Assembly (NCBI GenBank): GCA_037974665.1
Contig: CM075770.1
Span: 21,777,501-21,841,500, forward strand
Source: Ehretia macrophylla
Lineage: Eukaryota > Streptophyta > Magnoliopsida > Boraginales > Ehretiaceae
Direction: 5' to 3'
DNA length: 64,000 nucleotides
Within the stretch, counting starts at the first letter, position 1. Each line of letters opens with the position of its first letter. The position numbers and the translations under genes were made by a program. A model generated the notes under the pieces. It was not told the DNA's origin and did not search any database. It saw nothing but the letters and a program-made list of their open reading frames with translations. Positions 48,001 through 59,986 of this stretch are shown piece after piece.

Positions 48001-48049
48001 TCCTAGCCCGACAACAACCCTTTTTTCATCCCTTCTGGGATCATTCCGC
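42061..48049. other. Mitochondrial-like spacer
   Basis: No gene is recognised in 6 kb. Open frames such as 42065-42343, 44188-44466 and 45680-45940 (plus) have no motif and no homologue I can name. One diverged duplication is visible (46810-46930 versus 47472-47580). Confidence 0.45.
46810..47580. repeat. Diverged direct duplication of about 115 bp
   Basis: The block from ATGAGTTGACC through GAACAGAAGC and GCTAAGCC to TTGGGAATTAGCATCTG (46818-46923) is echoed at 47475-47575 (ATGAGTTGACTT, GGACCAGTGG, GCTAAAGCC, AAAATTGGCATCTC). By eye it is roughly 70 percent alike. Confidence 0.5.
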
Positions 48050-48275
48050 AGTGCCTGTTGAAGAATGAGCTGGCGACTCATAGGCAGTGGCTTGGTTAAG
48101 GGAATCCACTGGAGCCGTAGTGAAAGCGAGTCTTCATAGGGAAATTGTCACAGCTTATGGCCCCGAACCTGGGTGATTTATCCATGACCAGGATGAAGCT
48201 TGGGTGAAACTAAGTGGAGGTCCGAACTGAATGATGTTGATGAATCTGCGGATGAGTTGTGGTTGGGGGTTCAAT
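48050..48275 (+). pseudogene. rrn23: Plastid 23S rRNA fragment
   Basis: The plus strand contains long blocks of plastid large-subunit rRNA: GTTGAAGAATGAGC, GGCGACTCATAGGCAGTGGC, CCCGAACCTGGGTGAT, ATCCATGACCAGGATGAAGC, and GAAACTAAGTGGAGGTCCGA, ending in GCGGATGAGTTGTGGTTGGG. It is only about 225 bp, with abrupt ends. It is closer to plastid than mitochondrial rRNA in these blocks. An open frame at 48200-48382 overlaps it and is not a gene. Confidence 0.9.
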
Positions 48276-51200
48276 GCAGTGATAGGGAAACAATTAGGGG
48301 AGTTCATACAATGGAAAGAGATATTCATATGTTACCATTTCATGTGAGAAGACAGAGTTTTAGGAAACAAGCTTACATGTAATGGTTAATTGCTTTCGTC
48401 AACATGCAGTAGCATGCCAACAAATGGCATAAAATTTTTTTGGATATGGAGTAGGGTGTTAACTTAGGAATCCAATGGTTACGCAGGTATTCTTATTTAC
48501 TACCAAAGAAGGGATAGAGGTGGCGACCTGGGGATATAATGAGTGCCTTAAGCATACTCGGGGCGCCCAGGAGTAAGCGATCAGTGTTCTTGCTAAGGGG
48601 TCCAAACAGAGGACTAGCGTCCCTTCTTGACTTTTGAGTAAGAGATCTCATGAACTCAAACAACAAGAACTTGCTCGAACTCATGCTTAGCATTTCTTTC
48701 GTATTAGGTGTCATTGATTTCTGGAAAATGGTCCCTCAGATTCTCCTAGAAGTTGACCCCACTCTGGTCTTACAACCTGAGAAAGTGCAAATCCTCAAGA
48801 AGGTAATACTGCATCAAGGGTGTCAATAGCTAGATGTGCTTGATGGAAGCATATGTACATGCACTGAGAATCCAGTCCATAACCAAATCACCGAGAATTT
48901 CCAACAAAGGAGCTTGGGGCTCACAGAAGAAGCAAGAGCAAAGGCTAGAGCTAATGCTTTTACGATCGCCCTGGCTTTTGCCTTGATGTGAATTATGCTT
49001 AATGTTGTTACCACTTCTAATATAACAGATTAAGTTGAATCGGGCAGATTGTAACAGAAACTTGTACTTTTCTAATGTTTGCTGCGTCCGTAAGAGAGAA
49101 AGAACGTAGTACAACTTGATCCCTTTTTGGGTGTACCTTTTTAGAAAGGTCGATTCCTGAACTAAAAGGTAGGCTGTGGCTTTACCCTTTTCCAGAATCA
49201 AATGTAGCTAAAAGGCGAGGCCCCTAGTGATAGGGGGGAAAGAAGTGTGGGCAAGTGGGCTTCTTTCACTCACTTTTGTTTTGGAAAAAGCATTGTAGAG
49301 CAGCAAAAAAAGCACTATGCTATAGCAAAAGTGTCAAATGGCCAACTGTCCCCCGTAGCTGAAGATCCGCTTCATAAGATGGCCCATTTCATGCTAACTT
49401 AACTCATGATGACCCCGATGAAACTATGAAATCCGCGAAGCTCGTTTGGCTACCTTAAGGAAGTGCTGCCTTTATTCCCTCGTTTCTTTGGACCTCGTTC
49501 TGAAGAAACAAAGATCGAGCAGTGAGACCCCTCGCCTAAGGCATGCGAATGGGAAAGCTTGATAGCCGTAGATCGAGCCATGGGCATAATTCTACTCGCG
49601 GTTCCCTGTTAATGTTCTACACTCAACTTGGCTTGTGACAAGACTTTCTAGGGATGATGAAAAAAAAATGAAATCCAACTCGTGAAGAGCGTAATCACTT
49701 GAAGTGGAAGGCTACCTTTAGGAAGGAAAACAGAAATGGAAGTTCTTGTGGGTGGGGCTATGAAAATGAAACGTGGTATATAATGCAAGGAAAGGCCATA
49801 CAAACGAAGCGTCTAACCATTAGTCTGCGTTAGCTAGCAATGAAGAGCTGAGTATGAGTCTTTCCCCCTACTTCTGGTTCATCTCGGTACTGTTTCAGCC
49901 TTGGTACGTGATATTGTCAGATATAGTAATAGAGAATTATAGCAGGTGTTCCCACAAGACATCAGGACTAGTTCCATTAATTCCAGGTTCTGTTCCAGAT
50001 TTGGTCCAAACTATCAAGGAAGAGAGCTTCAGGCAGAGATAGACAAAACTCCACACCAATCGCTTCGAAAATCATCCCATGTCATTGTTTGGTTTGAGTT
50101 TCAGCCCAGCTATGTGCTAAAGAAGAAGCCCTAAACTGACCCCACTTCTACAAATACATCAATGGTACTTCTTTAAGTTTAAGACAGCGCCAGTCGCTAA
50201 TGATTTGGCATTTCAACTAAAATGATTAGTCCCAACCATCTAGATCTCCTCCCTACTTACTACCAACCTTGTTCTTTAGGGGAATCTCTTCCATTTCATT
50301 CAATTTTGGTACCACCGCTGACAATCTACTCTACAAAAGAATAGGAAAGTGCCTTTCTATAGGCTTATTCTGATCTCGTATTAAAAGAAACAAATAGGCT
50401 TTTACACTTCTAGTGAGACAAAAAGCCCTTAATAACCAGTTCCCTAGCTCAAAGGTTAAGTGAGAGGTTTGTCTCGGCAAGCCTTACATTTCATTCTGGG
50501 CCTACGATTGGCTTTCGAAAGAGAAGGGAACTGACTGGCAAAGACCTTTATACCAATATATTGATGATGAAGGACTGAGCTTTGTTCGAGAAATGTCTAC
50601 CTATCTATCACATTAGTCTAGTCAACTAAGGAAGAAGGTAGACCTAACTTTCTAATGAATGAATGAATTTCCTAGGCAGTCAATCGGAAGCTGCTTAGCT
50701 AATCTCATTTCCCTTTGGCCGACGAGGCATCAGAAGTGGTAGCATTTACACTACATAAAAAAAGGAAGATAAGCATAATTAATAATAGCTTGCATACTCT
50801 GCGACCTCTGGCTATCCCTCCCTCGTCTATCTTAGGTATCTCATCTAATGTAGGGTTAGTCACCTCTGTTGGTTCTTCTTCTTTATCTAATAGCGTTCTA
50901 TCTTCATTAGTATGTATCTCTTTGTTTCTTTCGACAATCTCTCTTTCGTATATGAGCTGTGAGTAGCTTTTTCGTCCGCTTGTGCGACTACATATTTCTG
51001 TTTATAGAGTCTCTTCCTTTCCTTAGTCGGAGCAGTGAGCATCCCTAGTCTACCGAGACTGAAGGGGTGGAAGAATGAGATAGATGCTGCCTTTTAGAGA
51101 TCCCCTAAAGGTAAACGAGGAAAAACTTCTGGTGAGTTGTCTTTGACTAGTGTTTTGAAAAGGTAGTTTCTCAGAGTTAGCTCTTTTTCTGGCTCTGTCA

Positions 51201-51599
51201 TGCCGTAAGCAACATATATTATGGTTAAGGTTAATGTTTCTTTCTTTATTTTGTTCCTTTTACCTATCTGCCTCCTCATCCTTTGATTGCCTGTCTAGCT
51301 ACTCCTTTCTTGAGTATTCGAGGTGGGCTCTTGTCCTTTGTCAACACCGTACGTGATATTCATTCTTATCCTTATTTCTTTGTATTAGTTATCTGGAGGA
51401 ACTTCTTGCAATAGATAAAAACTTCTTTAGAAAGGGAAGCTTGACATAGTTAATGAGGAAGGGGTAAGCATCGTCTAATAAGAGAAAGGATGCACATAAA
51501 TGCACGAAATCCACTCTTGGGATATGATGGATGAAGGCAATGTTGTCCCCAAAAGGGCTCTTGAAGGCCCCATCTAAGGTTTAGCTTAGCCCCCGATTA
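48276..51599. other. Mitochondrial-like spacer
   Basis: No gene is recognised. The longest frame (48830-49201 minus, 123 codons) has no motif and overlaps other frames. Confidence 0.45.
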
Positions 51600-52612
51600 C
51601 TCCTAGCATGGACGAGGAAGGAAAAATGCAAATGGCACATTTCTTAGATGCACATGACAAGAATGCGCTCTTAGTAGAATGCAAGAAAAGCTTACTTACT
51701 TTCCTCGCCACTCTGTCAAATAGGCTTAATGCCTTACTCTATAGGAGGAATCCGAAAGAATCAATCATCTGGAAGGATATTAAATATCAAAAATGAAATC
51801 TTCCTTTATCGACACAACTGCAAGAGCAGAGCAGGGGAAAGGGATAGCACTGGTCTTGACTCTGAAACTATTATTTTTTGAGTAGATGTCGACATTTCCG
51901 CTGGTAAAAAGACATCTCAATAAGAGCCTTTAGGGGCACATTTTTCATCCAACTAGAAATATCTTAAGATAAGAAATGCCTCTTATTTATTGTTCATAGT
52001 GGATTGATATCCCGTTTTCTTCTATAGCCAAAGCCAAGGATGGTGAAGCTCAGATGTCTGGTAAGGATAGGAAAAGATCTAAAATGGAGTTGATGTATCC
52101 CTTCGGTTCCGCCTTAGTTGTATTCAAGGAAAAAAGGGGTTTGATCACATTAAATGATTTAAGTCGGGGCAGTTCGAGTGAAGAAGAAGAAATGAGATTA
52201 TTATCTTCCAAGAAATCTCTACGCTATCTGCAACTTTGATATCTCATTACTACCAATCAAGCTCAACCTGCCTATGGTATGCAAACCTCTAGATTGGTTG
52301 AGTACCTGCCCGCCAGGTCAAATCCCTAGAAATCCGTCCAAACTCTCTAGGGGTTACTTAAGTTGGCCTACCAACGAAATGTATGATCGTTACCGCCTGT
52401 TAAATACCGGCAACATAAATCATTTTAATATATATATTTTCGGAAAGGGTAATTGTGAGAAACTGTGTTGTGTAATGAACACACTGCAGCATCAGGCCTT
52501 TAAAATAAACAGTGATTGGTTGAATCAGATTCTAAATAATGAGGATTTATTTGTATCATATGGCTATCTCATGCCTAAATTTCTAGCCTCTATGAATCTA
52601 AACGATGTATTA
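51600..52612 (+). pseudogene. Mitochondrial-plasmid-type RNA polymerase (phage-type) remnant
   Basis: Translated pieces in several frames line up along a single-subunit, T7-like RNA polymerase of the kind carried by plant mitochondrial linear plasmids: CKKSLLTFLATLSNRLNALL (51690-51750), STFPLVK near 51890, PFGSALVVFKEKRGLITLND (52100-52160), LPIKLNLPMVCKPLDW (52265-52310), GYLSWPTNEMYDRYRL (52345-52390), and LMPKFLASMNLNDV at the end. The PMV.KPL.W block is conserved in this polymerase family. Stops and frameshifts (for example between 52239 and 52250) break it, and the C-terminal palm and catalytic regions are missing because the LTR at 52613 begins there. The family assignment is fairly strong. 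The function was transcription of the plasmid; it is inactive here. Confidence 0.75.
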
Positions 52613-54902
52613 TGTCACGCCCCGACCCGACCCTGCAAAAGGCCAAGCCCGGACCCGACACACGGACGGAGTCTCCTCTGTACTGCGGACGAACCGAAAA
52701 CCCTAAAATCAACATAACACTTGCAAAAGCCATAAAACAACTAAAACAAGCCAACTTTCTTTCAAAAACGTACATCTTTTCATTAACAACTTTGCAACCC
52801 AAAAATGATATGCATACTACACAATTATTTATGCCACTAAACAATTAACTATTAGCATGCATTTCCTTACTAGTCACATGAGTATATATTTACAAAGTTA
52901 CAACCTTTAATCCTTTACAACATAAGACCATCTAGGCCTCAAAATAGATACTACATACAAGGCCACATGCCTCAAAATAAAACGACAACCACGCATTAAA
53001 CACATCAAGCATGGCTCGCACAAAAGTCTGGCAACCAACCACCAGCAAAGCAAAGAAGTGCTATCACGGAAACACCTCCACCTGCTCTTCCTCCTTTATT
53101 ACCTCAATAGGGTCTGCTTCAACTACTCTTGTAAAAACATAGTATAGAAAGGAATGAGCAAAAACTATTGCTCAGCGAGGGCAATTGGTCTCAAGGACGG
53201 AGATGAGAGGAGTATGCAATGCAATTAGCCAAGCAATTCATACAAACATTATATAGAGATACAAACAAAGCCACCAATAAAGCAAAGCAAGCATTAAAGC
53301 TATAAACACTCATTCAAATGATACGATACTCTTTTCACGAGCAACTTTCAATCACGAATTCGATGACGACGCGCCGGCCCAAACCACCTTATAACACCAG
53401 TTTGGAATACCCCGGAAGTATCCATCAATCTATGACCCAAATCTCCCTGGGAGGCAACCCAAGCGAGAAAAGGGAATAGCTACGGAGCTAGAGCAACCAA
53501 CACTGGCAACCCGAGGCTACCCAGAGAGGCCCATCACTCATGTGCTGGACACTATGCAATGCAAGACTCGATACAAGGCGATAAACGAGCAATAAAGCCA
53601 CACGTGGGAGAATAACAAAGTAGGTTACTCTCGCATGCAATAGCAACAGTTGATAAGCATTTCAATCAGAATCAATACAAACAAGTATGTCAATCAACCA
53701 TAAGCATTCTATAGGCATAATATCAAGAAAACACACAAAGTCACAAATCGGCCCCAACTATCAAAACAGTACCATTTCCAAACGAGCCACGAGTTCCGGA
53801 AACCGACTTCGTCAATCCTCCTAGGTCACCATAAGGCACGTCTAAAGACCCCGAAACCCTACTTAACCCTAGAATTTACGCAAAGTCCCGATTTTCCCCT
53901 TTGCTCGTTTGAACTACAACTATACCAACCAAACACCCAACCAACACCATAATTGCACCAAAAGTGCTTCCATGGCCTCCCGAAACAATGCCAACACGCA
54001 AAATGAGAAAACGCTAAACTCGACCTAAACGACCCCGACTTTTACCAAGGCATAATTCCCGTTTTTTCCATTACACAACCCAAACAAACCATGCATTTAG
54101 GCATTCTAACACACCTAGCATATTTCTACATCAACGGACAGCATAACGGAGCAACTTCATCGTTTCAAGGGTTTACTATTCATAAAATACTATTCAACAA
54201 CCAATTTAAATTGTAATCTCAACATTTAACCTCACAAAATGTTAAAAAGCTATAAATACACGTTCTACAATTGCCAAGGAACATTCTAGAAGCATCAAAA
54301 TGCTTTAAACAACAATCTACGGATAAAATCTAAAAATCACAAAGTTAACATACTTGACATTTAAATGCGCAAATAACGTACTTCCCTCACCTTAGGTACT
54401 CCTAGTCGCTAGGAAAACAACGCTGGACACCTCGGAAACCACCCCGCATGAGCTCACGTGAAGATTGAACAATTGGAAGTTGAAATGGTTTTTTTTTTCT
54501 TCTCTCAAAGTCACGGCCTGCTCTGCCTGTTTTCAGCTTCTTTTTTTATTTTATTTTGCTTTGTTTTAAGCTTATAAGGTGACTACTTGGTCAAAGGGTC
54601 AAAGCCCTTGGTCAAACAACTTAAAATTGGTCAAAATGACTTATTTCAATGCATTTTAAGCTAAAATAACTATCACCAATATTAATTCTAGCTAGCAACA
54701 ATTAAAATATAAAATTTAAGTCATCTAAATACTAGTTTCACTATTTGCTGAGGACTAGAAACCGTTCTCTAGCTATCGCTCCCTAAATGCAATGCACGTT
54801 GCGACAGCAAGGAAGTAACAATTAATTCTCAAAGAATTTAAGGAAATATAATTTCCAAAATAATAAACAAGAAATTTTCACATTCCGGGCTTGGGTATTA
54901 CA
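52613..54902 (-). mobile_element. 3' LTR of chromovirus-like element 1
   Basis: The plus strand starts TGTCACGCCCCGACCC and ends GGGTATTACA, followed by the polypurine tract and the pol terminus. It is 2290 bp long. Its central 600 bp are homologous to the LTR of the non-autonomous element (13777/18110). The left flank TATTA (52608-52612) would be the target duplication; the partner is outside the window. Confidence 0.92.
53155..53632 (-). promoter_or_regulatory. LTR hairpins C, B and A, best-ordered example
   Basis: C is at 53155-53174: stem TGAGCAA/TTGCTCA, followed by GCGAGGGC. B is at 53404-53423: GGAATAC/GTATCC, loop CCCGGAA. A is at 53606-53632: GGGAG..TAAC/GTTA-CTCTC, loop AAAGTAG, with one G-U pair. 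The spacing from B to A is about 185 nt. Confidence 0.65.
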
Positions 54903-54916
54903 CCCTCTCCCCCTTA
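54903..54916 (-). other. Polypurine tract of element 1
   Basis: The plus-strand CCCTCTCCCCCTTA directly after the LTR gives a sense-strand run of purines before TGTAATACCC. Confidence 0.85.
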
Positions 54917-57554
54917 AAACAATTGTGCCCACGCAATTCTTACCCGGTCAACAAACAACTCCGAATACTGATTCCGAACCTGGTCCTCTCTTTCCCAAGT
55001 TGCTTCCTCAAACCTATGATGATTCCACAAAACCTTTACTAACAAAATACTCTTTCTGCGAAGCTCCTGAATTTTCTGATCCACAATTCGAATCGGTTTC
55101 TCTTCATAAGACAACTTTTCTTTAATCTGCAAAGGCTCTGGTTCAAGTACATGTGAAGGATCTGGATGGTACTTCTCTAACATAGACACGTGGAAAACAT
55201 CGTGCAGTCTCGACAAGCTCGGAGGCAAAGCTAACCGATAAGCCAAAGGACTTACCTTTTCAGTGATCTCATACGGACCCACATACCTGGGACTAAGTTT
55301 CCCGCTCTTACCGTGCCGAATCAATCCCTTTCTAGGAGAAATCTTAAGAAACACCCAATCTCCCAAATCAAACTCAAGATCCCGACGGTGCTTATCCGCA
55401 TAACTCTTCTGACGACTCTGAGCTGTAAGCATACGCTAGCGAATAAGGTGAACATTATCTATCATCTTAATCATCTCAGGTAACACAGTCGGATCAACTG
55501 TTCTCATCTCTCCAACCTCTTCCCAATACAATGGGGATCTGCATTTCTGACCATACAACGCCTCGTAGGGAGCCATACCTATAGTAGATTGATAACTATT
55601 GTTGTAGGCGAACTCCGCTAAAGGCAAAAACTTCTCCCAATTCTTCCCAAAGTCTAGCACACATGCCCGAAGCATGTCTTTCAAGATCCTGATAGTTCTC
55701 TCAGACTGGCCATCAGTTTGTGGATGATATGCAGTACTGAAGCTCAACTTAGTTCCCATGGCCTCTTGCAACTTCTGCCAAAATCGAGATCTGAATCTGG
55801 GATCTCTATTTGACACTATACTCTGTGGCACACCATGAAGTCTCACAATATTAGCAACATAAAGCTCAGCTAGTTTATCAAGGCTATCCTGTTTGTTCAC
55901 GGGAATAAAATGTGTAACTTTAGTCAAGCGGTCCACAACAACCCAAATAGAATCACATCCTCTCAGAGATCTAGGAAGATCGGTCACAAGGTCCATTGTT
56001 ATATGTACCCACTTCCATTGCGGAATCGACAACGGCTGCAGAAGCCCGGCTGGCCTTTGATGCTCAACTTTAACCGTCTGACAAGTCAAACACCTGGATA
56101 CATACCCAGCAATCTCCCTCTTCATATTGTTCCACCAGAAGTGTTGTTTCAAGTCTCTATACATTTTAGTATTGCCTGGGTGAATCGTATACCTCAAATT
56201 ATGTGCCTCGGACAGAATCTCATTCTTCAAAGTCGGATCACCAGGAACACATACTCTGTCCCTGAATCTGAAGATACCATCTACATGTAATTTAAACTCC
56301 GACTCTCCCCCTTTAGCTTTTTCTTGGATCTTCAAGATGTGAGGATCAGTCTTCTGAGCCTCTCTGATCTGTGCTAGCAACCCTGACTGAATCTGCAAAC
56401 TAGCAAATCGAATCCCTACCTCAGTAGCTTCTGGCTTCCATGAACAAATTTCTTCCAAAGTCTCCCAATCCTTGATAATTAAGCTTGCAACAGTAGCCTT
56501 TTGGCTCAAAGCATCAGCAACAACATTTGCCTTACCTGGCACGTAGTTAATAGAACAGTTGTAACCACTTAATAGCTCCAGCCATCTTCGCTGCCTCATA
56601 TTCAGATCCTTCTGTGAAAACAAATACTTGAGACTCTTGTGGTCAGTAAATATTTCAAATCTGCAACCCCACAAGTAATGACGCCACTTCTTCAAAGCAA
56701 ACACAACTGCAGCTAACTCAAGATCATGTGTAGGGTAATTGACTTCATATGGTTTCAACTTCCTAGAAGCGTAGGCAATCACCTTACTATTCTGCATTAA
56801 AACACAGCCCAATCCTTCCTTAGATGCATCACTGTAGACAACAAAGTTTTATGCTCCTTTAGGTAAAGCTAGTATAGGAGCTGTAGTTAGTCTCTTCTTC
56901 AATTCTTGGAAACTGGATTCACATTTGGCATCCCAATTGTAAGTAACTTTCTTTCGAGTCAATTGGCTCAAAGGTCCAGAAATTTTGGAAAAGTCTTTAA
57001 CAAACCTCCGATAGTAACCTGCCAACCCAAGAAAACTTCGAATCTCTGACACCGTCTCAGGTCTCTTCCAAGATGAAACAACTTCAATCTTAGCTGGGTC
57101 TACTGAAATCCCTTGATCTGAAATGATATAGCCTAAAAAAGATATCTGATTCAACTAGAACTCGCACTTGCTAAATTTAGCAAAAAGCTTGTTTTCCTGC
57201 AAAGTCTGTAGCACAATCCTCAAGTGTTGTTCATGTTCAGCCTCGTTCTTCGAGTACACTAAAATGTCGTCAATAAAGATCACGACAAATTGATCAAGAT
57301 AAGGTCGAAAAACCCTCTGCATCAGGTCCATGAATGTGGCTGGTGCATTCGTCAATCCAAACGGCAATACAACAAATTCATAATGGCCATATCTAGTCCT
57401 GAATGCCGTCTTTGGTATATCGTCACTCCGAATTCTGAGTTGATAGTAACCCTGCCTCAAATCAAATTTGGAGTAAACACTCGCACCCTGCAACTGGTCA
57501 AACAATTCTTCAATCAACGGCAAGGGGTATTTGTTCTTAATCGTGACTTGATTA
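54914..57554 (-). pseudogene. Element 1 pol: RT, RNase H, integrase, C-terminal tail, three nonsense mutations
   Basis: This is the minus-strand Ty3/gypsy polyprotein, cut at its reverse transcriptase by element 2. In order: RT with [15 protein letters not shown] and FIDDILVYS; RNase H with [12 protein letters not shown] and [10 protein letters not shown]; integrase with the HHCC zinc site, [19 protein letters not shown] and [12 protein letters not shown]; and a C-terminal part with YVGPYEI and a chromodomain-like VKVLWNHHRFEEATWERE. All segments are in one frame but separated by stops: TAG near 57155 (Trp in CEFW), TAA near 56849, and TAG at 55436-55438 (after HLIR). The middle integrase aspartate block reads SNRD instead of SDRD, so the catalytic Asp is lost. 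It is a dead copy of the Tekay/Del-like chromovirus group. Confidence 0.92.
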
Positions 57555-59986
57555 TGTCACGCCCCAACTCGACCCCACCTACGATCAGTCAGGACGCAAC
57601 GGAATTTCGGCGGCATAACGACAGTAAACAGATTTCCGAGGTTCTAAACCAACCTCATTAAACATCATACATCCAGTAATTCCTCAATATAAACAACAAC
57701 ATACAACACAACCATATTATACAATAAAACATCCTCGTTATACGCCTCCGTTCCAACATGACATACAATACCTCAACTTTATCATACATTTCAAAAGTAA
57801 GTTGAGACACAACTACAATTTAACCATAGACAAAAGAAAACCGCTAAGTTAACATCATTTGGTTCATCATCTTTTCAATATCTATTACATTAAGAACCAT
57901 AAGACATATAAAGTCTATTAAACTAATATACAAGACATTTAACAACATAGAATCATGGATAAGACTCAGGAACATATGACTCATCCACGAAAGGCACATT
58001 TTCCACATTCTCCTCTTCAGGAGGCACGTACCCGTAATCTTGTGAAAGTACACCTGAAACATGCATTAATAGAGAGTGAGCTTATATACATAAGCCCAGT
58101 GAGGATCCGATAGATCTCGACAGTATTCACTACGCTCCTTGGATTTAGTCCTTTGAGCAAGTAAACACACAACAACATAAATAAAGCTATCATCACATAA
58201 CTATATGACCATTCAATAAGGATACTCTATTTGGTGTAGCTCCAAACGCCATCACGATCTCAACCGTTCTTCTTATAACTCCCCATTACTCACGCACCCG
58301 AGGTACCTCACTAGCCCCTCCCTCCATGACACCTCCGTCATGCGAGCTGGGGGTAGCCTATGGCAGTCATGCCGTTATCAACCCGACAGCCCGACGCTGC
58401 CCGAGAGGTGGCACACACATACCAAGACTCCATATTCATCAATCATCAAACAAGCATAAATCAATCAATCAATTGGGAGATCAGCAACAAGAGTGCCCGA
58501 TTCCCGCATTCAATAATAATCAATCAATAACATCAATATAACATCAATATTAAATTAAACAACAAACAACGTAGTTAGATGACAAAGTAGGCCATCTAAC
58601 CGGACATGCATAATATACATAATTAAACTCTAAATTACTCAACAACAACTCACCATTCATCACTCGAACACTACCCAACCATCTAAGGCATCGTTCAAGA
58701 AATTAAAGAATGACAACCTAAACTTCTAAAATTCATAACTTACAATCTACTAATCCAAACATTGCCAAATCAGTTCCTACCACTCACCCATTCAACCTAC
58801 TACATTAGCCCTCTCGGAAATCCACCATAACACCTCTAAATCATGCCCGATAACCCTAAAATCCTAAGATGTCATGGCTGGATTTTCCGGATTTTCACAC
58901 AAACAATGTAATCGAAAATTCGGCATTACAACAGCGCTAATACGTAATTATCAAGTATTTAGAAATCGACGGCAATCGATTTCGATCAACACAACTCAAT
59001 TAAATCAACTTTGAACATTTTATTCAAAATTAAATACCCGGAAAATAAAAATTATGCTATATCTGACAGAAACTCGTAGTATTAGTATATAATGATCCCT
59101 AGCATGCAAGGAGCAATAATCTAACATCAGATTACAATTCTAACGGTTCAATCTTCATTTATACGCAAAAACACAAAAATGACATTTTGAGATCTAGAAT
59201 TTTTCTCTCACCTTAGATGCGATATAAGCCTAGGAATGCGTGCAATGCGTGCCCAACAAGCAGAATCCAAGTCGGTGCGAAGTTTCACGGACAAAAACTA
59301 GGTTTTTCTTTGAAAAATTGGATTGAAAAGCTTGAGTTTTCTCTTCTCTTTTTCTCCCTCTTTCTCACGGCAATGTGTGTGTTTGTGGAGTGTGTTTTGT
59401 GTTGTGTGAGTGTGTGTAGGTGATAGTATATAATTAAAAGCTTGGTCAATTAAAAAAATGCAAAGTCAAAGTTATTTTAATAGGCATTTTTGTGTTTTTA
59501 ATGACTTTAATTGCATTTTAGTGCTCACCAAGTTAAAAATAATTATGCCACCCCCAAGATATCTCAAGTGGATTATTTTTAGGTGACAAGAAGTTTTACA
59601 TTCAAAGAATTCCACCCGAGTCGGCTTAAAACTCGATTTTCGCAAAAGTCGGTGTAAAAACCCTAATAAATTCTTAAGCCGATTTTAAAACCGTTTTCAT
59701 CAAACACAGGTCTATTAAAGTCCGTGGACTAGGTCTAGAAGGGTTAAAAAGACCAGTTTCAAAATTATAGCGGACGTGTTTTGAAAACACTATTCACTGA
59801 AAATCGACGATAAAATTTCTGACTCCGTTTTTGATGAAAATTTCATGAATGCACATTTAGCACGTATTAGAAGTATTGACATCAAAATTATAACTTTCTA
59901 GGTCCTATAGCACATAAACAGATCATATGCACGAAAAACGAGGTAAAGCACGTAAAACGAGATAAGCAAGAAAGTGGGGTTTCACA
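57555..59986 (-). mobile_element. 3' LTR of chromovirus-like element 2
   Basis: The plus strand starts TGTCACGCCCCAACTCG and ends GGGTTTCACA. It is 2432 bp, homologous to the solo LTR at 5867-12277 in the opposite orientation. It is inserted into the RT region of element 1, with GATTA (57550-57554) as the predicted target duplication; the other end is beyond the window. Short frames inside it (for example 58326-58541) occur in both copies and are not genes. Confidence 0.93.
58077..58600 (-). promoter_or_regulatory. LTR hairpins C and A
   Basis: C is at 58077-58098: inner stem GCTTAT/ATAAGC around ATAC, extended by T-A and G-C pairs across one mismatch and followed by GTGAGGAT. A is at 58574-58600: an 8-bp perfect stem GTTAGATG/CATCTAAC enclosing ACAAAGTAGG. 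Hairpin B was not found in this LTR type. Confidence 0.6.

Noticed and set aside
48200-48382. 60-codon plus-strand frame
   Set aside because: Most of it is the plastid 23S rRNA fragment read as protein.
48830-49201. 123-codon minus-strand frame
   Set aside because: No motif, no homologue recognised, and overlapping frames of similar quality.
55910-57661. Plus-strand frames over 110 codons opposite the element 1 pol gene
   Set aside because: They are antisense shadows of the retroelement coding sequence.
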